A stretch of DNA of 64,000 nucleotides from Spirochaetota bacterium (GTDB lineage Bacteria; Spirochaetota; Brachyspiria; Brachyspirales; JACRPF01): positions 83,194 through 147,193 of the forward strand of contig JACRPF010000013.1 of the NCBI GenBank assembly GCA_016214035.1, in the 5' to 3' direction. Position 1 is the stretch's first letter, and each line of letters starts with the position of its first letter. This document shows positions 17,486-26,633 of this stretch, one piece after another. Made by a program: the position numbers and the translations under genes. The notes under the pieces are model-generated. The model had not been told where the DNA came from, made no database searches, and saw only the letters and a list, made by a program, of their open reading frames with translations.

Positions 17486-19069
17486 ATGAAACGCATTATA
17501 GCCCTGTGTGCTGCATTGCTCATCGTGGCGATGCTCTGGCTTTTCTGGCCGCTCGCCGATAAACGTCTGGCAATCACCATCGATGAACGCATGCGTGCAC
17601 GCAGGAACGATTATCTTTCCGGACTCACACACCGCACCGGACCGAATATCGTAATCATTGTTGCTGATGATCTCAGTGTCTATGATGTATCGCGGTACGG
17701 CGGCACCAATGTCCCGACACCGAACATCGATGCCATCGGTGCGGAAGGCGTCACCTTCACCTCGGCGTACTGCACGTCGCCCATCTGTGCACCGTCACGG
17801 TCGGCGCTGCTCACCGGACGGTATCATCAGCGGAGCGGCTTTGAATTTCAGCCCATGACGCGGTACGCGAAGAACCGGCTCGAGTATTATGTGTACAAGA
17901 ACTTCATCGTCGACCGCGCCGGTGACTGGCAGATAGCTCCGCTCGGTCCCGTGCCGCCTGAGAGCGAACTCGTCAAACAGGGGATGGCGGTGGAGGAAAT
18001 AACGCTGCCGGAAATTCTTTCGCACTCGGGATATGTCACGGGCATCACCGGAAAATGGCATCTGGGCTTCGGGAACGAGCGCATCCCCAATGCCCGCGGC
18101 TTCATTGAGCAGTACGGCTTTTACGAGGCGTTTTCCCTCTATACGCCGGTACACGATACGAATATCGTTGAGTCGCGTCACCGGTATTTCTCAGACAAGC
18201 ATATCTGGGCGCAGGGTCGCACCGGACTCTGCGCGATTCGCCGCAATGACGCAGTCGTCGATGAAAAGGAGTATCTTACGTTCGCGGTCGCGCGTGAAGC
18301 GAATGCGTTCATCACGTCGAATGCTGCTGCAAAACGTCCGTTCATGCTCTATGTGCCGTTCAACGCGCCGCACACACCGTTCCAGGTGCCGCGTTCGTAT
18401 TATGAAAAGTTTCCGCGGGTGAACGACCATAACCGGCGCGTGTACTATGCGATGATAGCGGCGCTCGACGATGCGGTCGGCTCCATCATGAAAACGATAC
18501 GCACGAACGGTCTTGATGAGAACACGCTGATTTTTTTCGCGAGCGACAATGGTGCCGCCACCTATGCAGGCGTCGACAATTTCCCGCTCAAATTCGGCAA
18601 GTTCACCTTTTTCGAAGGCGGCATACGTGTGCCGTTCATGATGCGCTGGAAGGGAAAAGTTCCCGCAGCGCGCGTGCATACACCCGTTTCACTTATGGAT
18701 GTATTCATCACGGCGGCACAAGCGGCGGGTGTTACGCTTCCAACCGACCGCGTCTATGACGGGAAAGACCTTATGACGTTGAACCGTGATGTCGAGCGGC
18801 CGCTGTTCTGGCGTACACTGTACGTGAAAGCGGCGCGCGTTGGCACATGGAAGCTCATGGTGGATGAACGGGCAAAACGATCGTATCTGTTCGATATTGT
18901 TGCGGATCCCGGCGAGCTGAACGATCTGTCCGCCGACCATCCTCGTGTCGTAAGCGATATTACGGCGAGACTTGCCGAATGGGAAAAGGGACTCGTGCCT
19001 CCGCGCTGGCCGAGAGTGATGGATTTTCGTTACTACAATGAAGGTGTTGCGCATTATTTCCCGTTATAA
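17486..19069 (+). CDS. Membrane-anchored arylsulfatase-family sulfatase
   Basis: The 527-residue alkaline-phosphatase-fold hydrolase removes sulfate esters. An N-terminal hydrophobic anchor (residues 3-25) exports it. The metal-site start is NIVIIVADDLSVYDVSRYGG. The sulfatase signature CAPSRSALLTGR carries the cysteine converted to formylglycine, and GKWHLG and FASDNGAA follow. The likely substrates are sulfated polysaccharides outside the cytoplasm. It is a stand-alone gene; no formylglycine-generating enzyme is in the window. It converges with the SppA-like gene. Confidence 0.92.
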   Translation: MKRIIALCAALLIVAMLWLFWPLADKRLAITIDERMRARRNDYLSGLTHRTGPNIVIIVADDLSVYDVSRYGGTNVPTPNIDAIGAEGVTFTSAYCTSPICAPSRSALLTGRYHQRSGFEFQPMTRYAKNRLEYYVYKNFIVDRAGDWQIAPLGPVPPESELVKQGMAVEEITLPEILSHSGYVTGITGKWHLGFGNERIPNARGFIEQYGFYEAFSLYTPVHDTNIVESRHRYFSDKHIWAQGRTGLCAIRRNDAVVDEKEYLTFAVAREANAFITSNAAAKRPFMLYVPFNAPHTPFQVPRSYYEKFPRVNDHNRRVYYAMIAALDDAVGSIMKTIRTNGLDENTLIFFASDNGAATYAGVDNFPLKFGKFTFFEGGIRVPFMMRWKGKVPAARVHTPVSLMDVFITAAQAAGVTLPTDRVYDGKDLMTLNRDVERPLFWRTLYVKAARVGTWKLMVDERAKRSYLFDIVADPGELNDLSADHPRVVSDITARLAEWEKGLVPPRWPRVMDFRYYNEGVAHYFPL

Positions 19070-19095
19070 GTACCGGGCAATACGCGTCACGCCGT

Positions 19096-21498
19096 TCATT
19101 CGGTGAAATATGCCGGCCCGATAAGATCGATCGGCATGGTCGCCGTAACGGTGTTGGCATTCTTCAGGAAGAACGACGCCTGTTTTATCATGCGCTCAAG
19201 CGTCAGCATCTCGGGCAGGTCGGCGGTGAGCATACGCCGCATCATGCCCATTGAGAACGGCATATCCTCATAATCAGTGAGCGGACAGATCTCCGACGGT
19301 CCGATGCCGGCGATCTTTTTCGCCGCTGCAACTGCCGTTTCCATGCCGCCGAGTTCATCCACAAGCCCTATGGCGAGCGCATCGCGTCCGCTGTAGATGC
19401 GGCCCCTCGCGATCTTCTCAACATCATCCGCGGACTTTCCGCGCGCCGCCGCCACCTTCGACACGAACACCTGATAGTACGATTTCATCTGTTTCATGAG
19501 GAGCTCGCGTTCATCCGCGTTGAGGTCGCGTGTGGGGAGTACCAGCATCGGCACATCGAGTGACGCGTGTTTTCCGGCGCTCGTTGAATCCACGGTGATA
19601 CCGAGTTTTTCGCCTGCGCCCTTGTCGTAGAGCCAGCTGCCGATGACGCCGATGGAGCCGGTGATGGTGTCCGGCTGCGCGATAATGCGGTTCGCGTTCA
19701 TCGATATCCAATACCCGCCCGAACCGGCGACGGCACCCATGGAGACGACGACGGGTTTTTTCGCGCGGCATTTTTTCACCGCGTCGGCCACGATGTCCGA
19801 CGGGATGATGAGACCGCCCGGCGAATCCACGCGGAATACAACCGCCCGAATCGTCGTGTCGTTCATCGCGCGTTCGAACTGGCCGCGCAGCTTCAGCGCG
19901 TTGATGCCGCTTTCCATCTCGCAGGCACCGAGCGCGTAGATGACCGCTATCGACGGCTTTGCGCCCCATATCATCTCCTCGGCGGGTTTCTGTTTCAGGT
20001 GCATCCATGCGGGGACTACCGCGAACGGACGTCCTTCAATGTTGCTCACGATATCCGCCGCGTCGGTGAAACGGCCGAGACGGTCGGCGAATTTATTCGA
20101 CAGCGCCGTTTCCGGGCTCAGTATCCAGCCGTCATTGACGGCGGCGTCCACCGCTTCCGGCGTAATATGCCGCGCGGCGGCGATATCCTTTTTGATGTCC
20201 GCATACGCGCTTGCGACATACGCCGCACGCTGTTCGCGGTCGGCGTCGGACATGTTGGTGCGTACGAACGATTCCGCCGCGGATTTGTAGGCGAGAAAGC
20301 GCAGTTCACTCACGCCGATGCCGAGTTTGTCGAGGAGCCCTTTGAAATAATTATTGCCGAGGACAACGCCCGGCAGATACATCTGTCCGCATGGGTCGAT
20401 GACCACCGTATCCGCCGCCGAGGCGAGGAGATATCCCTGCAGGTCGACGGTGTCGAACGTGACGATGACGCGTTTACCGGCGTTTTTAACGGCTATGAAC
20501 TTTTCGCGAAGCTCGCGATAGAATCCGCGCGACGCCGTCATGCCGCCGATGTTCACTACGACGCCCGCAACACGATCGTCCGCTCTGAGGTCGTCGAGAC
20601 GTTCAAGGATATCCGATAGGCGCTTGGTGCGGTCGAACATCCATTCACGGCGGTACTGCAATTCTCCGCGAAGGTCGAGACTTACATACACCGAACGTCT
20701 CGACAGCGCGTCAACAAGCGCGCTTCGTTCTCCGCCGCCGATACGTACGGTATACAATTCACATTGATGCTTGAACGTATCGGCGTACTGTGCGTTTCCG
20801 CCGAAGGTTATCGCGCCAAGGTTCAGCATCGCTCCGAATGAGAATGTCCTGTCGCCCCGGTAGCGCGCCGTAAGCGAAATTCCGTCAAGCGGTTCAAGGA
20901 TGACACCGGCGCTCCACGACTGCGACGGGAACGCGTCGGCGCTTGTGTAGGAGTAGTCGGCGAAGAGCGAAAGTATGCCGCTCCCGAACGGACGCACGGC
21001 AATGTCGAGTGCCGCGGTGTTCGTCAGAAATTTATTGCCGTAATCGAGAAAGCCCGACATGCCGAACGATACGAACGGCGCCGGTTTCGCCATGAAGCCG
21101 AGTGACAGTCCGCTGCCGAAACCGTAAAAGTCGGTGTTGCGCCAGTAGTAGCCGAAACCGAAACCCGCCCAGCCGATACGATACGAACTGCTGAGCGTAT
21201 ACTTCCAGTAGTCGCCGGCATATTCGATCGAGGCGCCGCTTCCGAATACCGACAGTGACAGGAGCTGATTGCCGGTTTTGTACGGAGAATAGTTTGAAAC
21301 GATGAACGCATATGACATGTCGGGGCGGAACAGAAATGCCGGCGATGCGGGATTCGCGAGACCGGAGAGACTGCTTTCAAACGCCGCGGGCGATATTCCG
21401 AGATAATCCGATGCCTGACGATATAGGTCGCTTCCGTTCATGGCGTTAAGCGCCAGTGTCGCGAGCACAATGCAAAAGAGTTTTGACAGTGTTTTCAT
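19096..21498 (-). CDS. SppA-like S49 peptidase with N-terminal beta-barrel-like domain
   Basis: The 800-residue protein has a signal peptide (MKTLSKLFCIVLATLALNAM). Then come about 240 residues of alternating aromatic and glycine strands (GFGFGYYWRNTDFYGFGSGL, SLFADYSYTSADAF) typical of outer-membrane barrels. Two S49 domains in 67-kDa SppA order follow. The likely catalytic lysine is in LAYKSAAESF, and the nucleophile serine is in SMGAVAGSGGYWIS, with the ITGSIGVIG motif after it. SppA normally degrades cleaved signal peptides in the inner membrane, so the added barrel suggests an outer-membrane or surface role. ATG 21498 has a strong AGGAG and begins the signal peptide. Confidence 0.85.
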   Translation of the reverse strand: MKTLSKLFCIVLATLALNAMNGSDLYRQASDYLGISPAAFESSLSGLANPASPAFLFRPDMSYAFIVSNYSPYKTGNQLLSLSVFGSGASIEYAGDYWKYTLSSSYRIGWAGFGFGYYWRNTDFYGFGSGLSLGFMAKPAPFVSFGMSGFLDYGNKFLTNTAALDIAVRPFGSGILSLFADYSYTSADAFPSQSWSAGVILEPLDGISLTARYRGDRTFSFGAMLNLGAITFGGNAQYADTFKHQCELYTVRIGGGERSALVDALSRRSVYVSLDLRGELQYRREWMFDRTKRLSDILERLDDLRADDRVAGVVVNIGGMTASRGFYRELREKFIAVKNAGKRVIVTFDTVDLQGYLLASAADTVVIDPCGQMYLPGVVLGNNYFKGLLDKLGIGVSELRFLAYKSAAESFVRTNMSDADREQRAAYVASAYADIKKDIAAARHITPEAVDAAVNDGWILSPETALSNKFADRLGRFTDAADIVSNIEGRPFAVVPAWMHLKQKPAEEMIWGAKPSIAVIYALGACEMESGINALKLRGQFERAMNDTTIRAVVFRVDSPGGLIIPSDIVADAVKKCRAKKPVVVSMGAVAGSGGYWISMNANRIIAQPDTITGSIGVIGSWLYDKGAGEKLGITVDSTSAGKHASLDVPMLVLPTRDLNADERELLMKQMKSYYQVFVSKVAAARGKSADDVEKIARGRIYSGRDALAIGLVDELGGMETAVAAAKKIAGIGPSEICPLTDYEDMPFSMGMMRRMLTADLPEMLTLERMIKQASFFLKNANTVTATMPIDLIGPAYFTE

Positions 21499-21522
21499 GA
21501 CAGCTCCTGTTCCTGTTCCTGT
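21499..21522 (-). repeat. Tandem GGAACA repeats in the SppA ribosome-binding region
   Basis: On the minus strand the bases before the ATG read as two GGAACA units followed by GGAGCTGTC and ATG. Each unit is itself a near Shine-Dalgarno. Slippage here would change spacing or copy number of ribosome sites. Confidence 0.5.
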
Positions 21523-21581
21523 TGCTACGCGGGTAATAAAGTTCAGATATGCCGGCCGCACCGTTCCCGCACCGTAATTAA

Positions 21582-21610
21582 AGTATATCGTAAATGCCAT
21601 CAATCGTCAA
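21582..21610 (-). promoter_or_regulatory. Promoter of the SppA-like gene
   Basis: On the minus strand TTGACG (21610-21605), a 17-base spacer and TATACT (21587-21582) give a transcript starting near 21575 with a leader of about 75 bases. Confidence 0.65.
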
Positions 21611-21669
21611 CAGAAATGCGTTAGAGAAATGCAGTGCAGATCGGCATGGTGCATCAAAGCACGCATGCA

Positions 21670-21697
21670 TTGTTTTTCCTGCCCGGGATGATATAGT
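21670..21697 (+). promoter_or_regulatory. Promoter of the RimJ-like acetyltransferase gene
   Basis: TTGTTT (21670-21675), 16 bases, TATAGT (21692-21697). The transcript would start at about 21703, which is itself an in-frame ATG; the better start at 21727 has a Shine-Dalgarno. Confidence 0.5.
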
Positions 21698-21726
21698 TTT
21701 GCATGAATACTGCCGAAGGAACGCAT

Positions 21727-22224
21727 ATGGAGATATTAATACGTTCGGAAAGAATACTCCTGGCGGCGATATCGCCCGGTGACCTCGAACCGCTGCTGCA
21801 GCTTGCCGGCGACGAACGGGTTATGAAATTTTTTCCCAAAGTGCTTGACAGATCTGAAGCCGAAGCGATGCTGCGAAAGATAATCAATCAGTACGCATTG
21901 TATGGCCACTCGTTCTGGAAAATAGTCGGTGCGCGCGGCACTGAGTTCATCGGCATTGCCGGTTTGCTCCATCAGGTGGTTGACGGGAACGAGGAGACGG
22001 AGATTTCGTATCGTGTGCTGCCGCAATTCTGGAAACAGGGATATGCGTCGGAAGCGGCGCTCCTCTGTAAAACGTATGCGCGCGATGTACTGAAGAAAAC
22101 CAGGATCATCTCGCTGATCAGGCCCGAGAATGTGCCGTCGCAGGGCGTTGCGAAAAAACTCGGCGCCGTAATTGAAAAGCGGGTGATGTTCGGCGGATAT
22201 CCGCACGACGTCTGGGTCTACTGA
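21727..22224 (+). CDS. GNAT acetyltransferase, RimJ/RimL type
   Basis: The 165-residue protein begins MEILIRSERILLAAISPGDLEPL and has the family motif order GIAGLLHQ, then EISYRVLPQFWKQGYASEAALLCKTYA (the acetyl-CoA loop is WKQGYASEA) and ENVPSQGVAKKLGA. Such enzymes acetylate protein N-termini or small amines; the substrate is unknown. ATG 21727 has GAAGGA eight bases upstream. ATG 21703 is an alternative leaderless start adding eight residues. Confidence 0.85.
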   Translation: MEILIRSERILLAAISPGDLEPLLQLAGDERVMKFFPKVLDRSEAEAMLRKIINQYALYGHSFWKIVGARGTEFIGIAGLLHQVVDGNEETEISYRVLPQFWKQGYASEAALLCKTYARDVLKKTRIISLIRPENVPSQGVAKKLGAVIEKRVMFGGYPHDVWVY

Positions 22225-22231
22225 ACCGTTA

Positions 22232-22266
22232 TTGAGATTCCGCTCCGGTACGATATACTTTCCGGT
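22232..22266 (+). promoter_or_regulatory. Leaderless-type promoter of an AraC-family gene
   Basis: TTGAGA (22232-22237), a 16-base spacer and TATACT (22254-22259) precede the ATG at 22267 by seven bases. No Shine-Dalgarno is present. Confidence 0.55.
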
Positions 22267-23223
22267 ATGATACTCGATCCGTTTTTCAATCTCTACCGTA
22301 TTGCCGACCGGCCGCTTGAGGAATATCAGCGGTATCAGCGTGATACCTATTTCACACCGCTGAAAAAAGACGGGTCGATCGCATTCTCATCATCCGGACG
22401 CGACGTCGGCATCATCCCGCATGTCATGACGGTTGCCAGGGGCGTATGTTACGAATCGCCGTTTCACCGGCACGATCATCTTGAATTGATTCTGCTCTGC
22501 GGCGGAAGCGCCGTGTACGAGGAAGAATCTGCCGCATATCCGGTGGCAGAGGGCGGTGTTCTTTTCATCGATCATACGCGCAGACACCGGCTCAAAGGCA
22601 CAGGGCCGTTCTCGTGGGCGAGCATCCGTTTCGCACCGCAGGCGGTTGAAAGCGTAGCCGCATCGATGACCGTGGACGCACTGGTGCAGTTCAAGGTGTT
22701 CACCCCGTTTGTGCGTATCGAAGGCGCTCCGGTCATCGTGCTTGAAAAAACGGATGCGCGGCGGATGCTCGTGCGGTTCCTGGAAATAGCGGATCAATTC
22801 ATCGCGACCGGCGGAGTTCCGTCTGAAGCGCTGCGCACATCATTTCTTGCGCTCATGCACGCGCTCATGTCTGCGGCAAAGATAACCGGAACGGGGCCGC
22901 TGGAACATGTCATCACGTTCGTTCGTGAACATTATCAGCAGAAGATATCTCTTGCTGAAGTGTCGGGTTTCGCCGGCATGCCGAAAGCAGCCCTCTCGGC
23001 GTCGTTCACAAAAGCCATGGGCATGTCGCTGCCGGAATATGTGAACAGGTTCCGCATCGAAAAGGCGAAGCATCTGTTATCTGCCAGCAGCATGCCGCTT
23101 ACCGATATCGCGCTTGCCGTGGGGTTTTACGACGCCGCGCACTTCACCAAGGAATTTGAAAAACGCAGCGGCTGTGCGCCGTCGATATACCGGAAGAAAC
23201 AGAAACCGCGTCCGGGAAAATAA
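22267..23223 (+). CDS. AraC-family transcriptional regulator with cupin sensor
   Basis: The 318-residue regulator has an N-terminal cupin-like ligand domain (SPFHRHDHLELILLCGGSAV, then GGVLFIDHTRRHRLKGTGPF). The C-terminal tandem HTH is ISLAEVSGFAGMPKAALSAS followed by FRIEKAKHLLSASSMPLTDI and VGFYDAAHFTKEFEKRSG. It is followed in the same direction by a secreted carbohydrate-binding-like protein and a parallel beta-helix protein. It probably regulates these in response to a sugar (inference). Confidence 0.9.
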   Translation: MILDPFFNLYRIADRPLEEYQRYQRDTYFTPLKKDGSIAFSSSGRDVGIIPHVMTVARGVCYESPFHRHDHLELILLCGGSAVYEEESAAYPVAEGGVLFIDHTRRHRLKGTGPFSWASIRFAPQAVESVAASMTVDALVQFKVFTPFVRIEGAPVIVLEKTDARRMLVRFLEIADQFIATGGVPSEALRTSFLALMHALMSAAKITGTGPLEHVITFVREHYQQKISLAEVSGFAGMPKAALSASFTKAMGMSLPEYVNRFRIEKAKHLLSASSMPLTDIALAVGFYDAAHFTKEFEKRSGCAPSIYRKKQKPRPGK

Positions 23224-23284
23224 TCGCAGAATAGCCGTGGCGGCGATATATTCCAAAAAGTATATCTTTCTTCCAAATATGTCA

Positions 23285-23312
23285 TTGACAAAGAGACCAT
23301 ACTGCATAAACT
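23285..23312 (+). promoter_or_regulatory. Promoter of the secreted protein pair
   Basis: TTGACA (23285-23290), 16 bases, TAAACT (23307-23312) lie about 70 bases before the ATG at 23384, which has GGAGGAAAG upstream. Confidence 0.5.
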
Positions 23313-23383
23313 GTAATGGTACGACACATGCCGGGTGATGTCTTCTGAATGTAATCACGGATAATCGCGCTGGAGGAAAGTAC

Positions 23384-23881
23384 ATGAAAACGGTCATTAT
23401 GCTCTGCATCACATGCGCCATGCTTCTCGGCGGCGAGAAATCGATATGGCAGCAGGATTTTCTGCGCGGCCTTGCCGGCTGGAGTCTTTCCGGGTCCGAT
23501 CTGAAACGCGAAGGACCAAGGCTGTATGTCCGCATCAATACACCGGAAACGTCCGATGTCGGTGCATTGAGCGCGCCGTCGCCCGTATTCGACGGAAGTG
23601 CACGCGAGCTTTCATTTTCCATAACGTATCGCACCGATGCCGACAAGTCAGCCATGCATTCGGGGGCATGGGTCATCTACTGTTTCACCGATGATAAGAA
23701 TAAAAATATCGGCGAGTGGCGCGGAATACCGCTGAAAAAGGCGGATGTGTGGACGGAGACCAATACGACGCTCAGTGCTCCGGCCGGTGCTCGCGGTATA
23801 TCGCTTGCCGTGCGCATGCAGAATCGCAAGGGCAGCACGCTCGATGTTGCAAAAATAACGTTGAAAGAAATCATTCCCTGA
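23384..23881 (+). CDS. Small secreted protein, carbohydrate-binding-like
   Basis: The 165-residue protein has a short signal peptide (MKTVIMLCITCAMLLGG). The rest is beta-rich (WQQDFLRGLAGWSLSGSD, ARELSFSITYRTDADKS, GISLAVRMQNRKGSTLDVAK), like the jelly-roll carbohydrate-binding domains at the ends of secreted glycosidases. No catalytic residues are apparent. It ends a few bases before the beta-helix gene and is probably co-expressed with it. Confidence 0.6.
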   Translation: MKTVIMLCITCAMLLGGEKSIWQQDFLRGLAGWSLSGSDLKREGPRLYVRINTPETSDVGALSAPSPVFDGSARELSFSITYRTDADKSAMHSGAWVIYCFTDDKNKNIGEWRGIPLKKADVWTETNTTLSAPAGARGISLAVRMQNRKGSTLDVAKITLKEIIP

Positions 23882-23891
23882 GGATATGCCG

Positions 23892-26561
23892 ATGAAATAT
23901 TTATTTATACTGCTCATCGCGCTGCCGCTGTCCGCCATGGTCGAACTTTTTGTGTCACCTGCCGGGAATGACGCGTGGAGCGGGAAAACCGCAGACGTGA
24001 ATGCCGCCAAGACCGACGGGCCGTTTGCATCGGTTGAACGCGCGCGGGATGAGATCCGTTCGCTGAAATCAAAAAGAACGTTTACCGGCGCGACCGTGTA
24101 TCTGCGCGGCGGAAGATATGAACTTGCGCGCACAGTAACGTTTACGCCCTCCGATTCGGGGACAAAGGACACGCCTGTCGTATATGCCGCATACAAAAAT
24201 GAAAAACCGGTGCTGAGTGCCGGTAAGCGGCTCGCCCCTGTTGTGAAAAATGGACGTTGGGAAGTGCCGGTGCCGGAATCGTATACCGGCAACTGGGATT
24301 TTTCACAGCTCTTCGTCAACGGCGAACGTCGCAACCGTGTACGCATCCCCGAGACGGGATATTTTTACATCGGCGGAGCTGCTCCGGCGTCAACGCATCT
24401 GAAAGCGAAACAGTACGATGCGTTCCGCTACAGCGGCGACGAGTTCTCTTCATCGTGGGAAGGTCTTATCGATGTTGAGGTGCAGGTGTTTCATGTCTGG
24501 TCTACATCGCGGCTGCGCGTGGCGGCAATCGACGGCAAATCGAAATCGGTCGCGTTTACGGGGCCTACGTTCAGAAATCTTTCGTTCGGTTCGCGGTATC
24601 AGATAGAGAACGTAAAATCGGAACTGAAAAAACCGGGCGCGTGGTGTCTGGACGCGTCGAGCGGCACGTTTCTGTATCTGCCGAAGCCCGGAGAAACGCC
24701 GGCGAACACCGAGATCATCGCTCCCCGTCTGGAGCGTGTCATCGAGATGAAAGGCGACCTGTCGAACAAGTCGTATGTGGAATTCGTTTCGTTCAAAGGT
24801 ATTGTGTTTACGCATGCAAATTTTCAGACACCGCTGCAGGGCTGGGCTGTGTCGCAGGCTGAATTTTCGCTGCCATCGGGCGTAGTTCTCGAAGGTACAC
24901 GCGATATCTCTTTCGACGGCTGCCGTTTCACGCAGATGAGCGCCAACGGTCTCGACCTTGCCGCCGGCACAAAACGCTGCCGCGTGGAGCGCTGCGAATT
25001 CGTCGACCTCGGCGGCGGCGGCGTGAAGCTCGGGCCGGTATTCGACAAGACGAATGACGAGAATATCACGAGCCACAATATCATCCGTGACTGCCTCATC
25101 GCACATAACGGCAGACATTTCCCCGCGGCGTGCGGCATATTCCTGCGCTACGCACACGACAACGTCATCGAGCATAACGACATCTATGACAGCTACTACA
25201 GCGGCATATCCGCCGGCTGGACATGGGGCTCGGGTCCGTCGCCATCCAGCAACAATATCATAGCCTACAACCATATTTTCGATGTGATGCAGAATGTACT
25301 CACTGACGGCGCGGGCATCTACACGCTCGGTTCGTCACCCGGCACCGTCATACGCGGTAATCACATTCACGACGTCGAAGGCGTACCGTGGGCGGTGGGG
25401 ATATATCTCGATCAGGGAACAAGCCACACGCTTGCCGAGGATAATCTCGTCTACCGCATCACCACGCATGCGTACAATCTCAACGCGGACGGAGGGCGTT
25501 CGAACATTGCGCGCAACAATATTTTCGGTCCCATACTCGACGAAAAAGCGCCGATGTTCCGTCGCGGGAAGAACGATCCATATTGGGGATTCCTCATCAC
25601 TACGAACATCATCTACTGGGACAAGGGCGTGCTCGCGACCGAAGCGTGGACTACGGACAGTGTATACTTTAACGCGAACGTATACTGGAATTCCGCAGGT
25701 AATCCGTTCATGATGAAGGATAAGACCTTTGCCGAATGGCAGGGCGCGGGGTTCGACGCTCACTCGGTAGTGGCCGATCCGAAGTTCATGGATCCGGCGA
25801 AGGATGACTGGCGGCTTCAGCCGTCATCGCCGGCGCTCGCGCTCGGATTCAAACCGTTCGACTATACGAAGGCCGGACGCATCACGAAGACCGCTGATGT
25901 AAAATATCCCCGGCAGTATGATGAGCTTCCGCAGAATCCGCCGCTGCCGAAGATGACCTACGACTTTGACTTTGAGAACATGACGCCCGGGCAGATGCCG
26001 GTGGGCGATGCGCGCGAGGAGGGCAACGGCGTAATCCGCGTCAACGACCGGTGCGGCGCGGGCGGGAGCTCCCGTTCACTCGCATTCGTCGATGCCGCGG
26101 GGATAAAATCGTACAATCCGCATCTGATATTGCTGCAGAGCATGAAATACACGAATGGTAATTTCCGCATGGCGTTCGATATCATGAACGACCGCGAGAA
26201 ACCGGGCGATATGCTCGTCGAATGCCGCGACTGGCAGGGCGGTCCCATCAACACGGGATGGAATATCTCGCTCAAGCCCGACGGCCGCATCATCATCAAC
26301 GACGCAGGCGGGAAAAATATCGATGCGGGTCTCCTTCCGAACGGCACATGGGCGCACGTCGATATCCGTTTCAGTCTCGGCGCGTCAGCGAACGGATTGA
26401 GCGTTGAGATTTCATCGGCGGGAAAGCCGCTCATGCCGCGAAAGGCTATTCCGTATGCTTCAGCGGATTTCAAAACGATGACATGGCTCGGTATCATCGC
26501 CATGGGTACGAACGAAGCGTATTCGTATATCGATAATCTGTACTTCGGAGATTCGAAATAA
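23892..26561 (+). CDS. Secreted right-handed parallel beta-helix protein (polysaccharide lyase/hydrolase-like)
   Basis: The 889-residue protein has a signal peptide (MKYLFILLIALPLSA) and the typical opening VELFVSPAGNDAWSGKTAD then GPFASVERARDEIR. Right-handed beta-helix turns rich in NxI and HNxI repeats run from about residue 330 to 600 (SHNIIRDCLIAHNGRHFPA, NNIIAYNHIFDVMQN, VIRGNHIHDVEG, NIARNNIFGPI). A C-terminal concanavalin-like domain of about 200 residues begins near YDFDFENMTPGQMP. The fold is that of polysaccharide lyases and GH28/GH120-like enzymes; specificity is unknown. ATG 23892 gives the better ribosome-site spacing, with 23886 also possible. Confidence 0.85.
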   Translation: MKYLFILLIALPLSAMVELFVSPAGNDAWSGKTADVNAAKTDGPFASVERARDEIRSLKSKRTFTGATVYLRGGRYELARTVTFTPSDSGTKDTPVVYAAYKNEKPVLSAGKRLAPVVKNGRWEVPVPESYTGNWDFSQLFVNGERRNRVRIPETGYFYIGGAAPASTHLKAKQYDAFRYSGDEFSSSWEGLIDVEVQVFHVWSTSRLRVAAIDGKSKSVAFTGPTFRNLSFGSRYQIENVKSELKKPGAWCLDASSGTFLYLPKPGETPANTEIIAPRLERVIEMKGDLSNKSYVEFVSFKGIVFTHANFQTPLQGWAVSQAEFSLPSGVVLEGTRDISFDGCRFTQMSANGLDLAAGTKRCRVERCEFVDLGGGGVKLGPVFDKTNDENITSHNIIRDCLIAHNGRHFPAACGIFLRYAHDNVIEHNDIYDSYYSGISAGWTWGSGPSPSSNNIIAYNHIFDVMQNVLTDGAGIYTLGSSPGTVIRGNHIHDVEGVPWAVGIYLDQGTSHTLAEDNLVYRITTHAYNLNADGGRSNIARNNIFGPILDEKAPMFRRGKNDPYWGFLITTNIIYWDKGVLATEAWTTDSVYFNANVYWNSAGNPFMMKDKTFAEWQGAGFDAHSVVADPKFMDPAKDDWRLQPSSPALALGFKPFDYTKAGRITKTADVKYPRQYDELPQNPPLPKMTYDFDFENMTPGQMPVGDAREEGNGVIRVNDRCGAGGSSRSLAFVDAAGIKSYNPHLILLQSMKYTNGNFRMAFDIMNDREKPGDMLVECRDWQGGPINTGWNISLKPDGRIIINDAGGKNIDAGLLPNGTWAHVDIRFSLGASANGLSVEISSAGKPLMPRKAIPYASADFKTMTWLGIIAMGTNEAYSYIDNLYFGDSK

Positions 26562-26633
26562 CTGCAATCCGTTGTTGTCTACGATCGAGCTTTTCCGGTT
26601 GACGCGCACGTCTATAATGTATATTCTTTACGT

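Noticed and set aside
24450..25274. 274-residue ORF on the minus strand
   Set aside because: Antisense to the beta-helix gene, whose repeats and signal peptide are clear.
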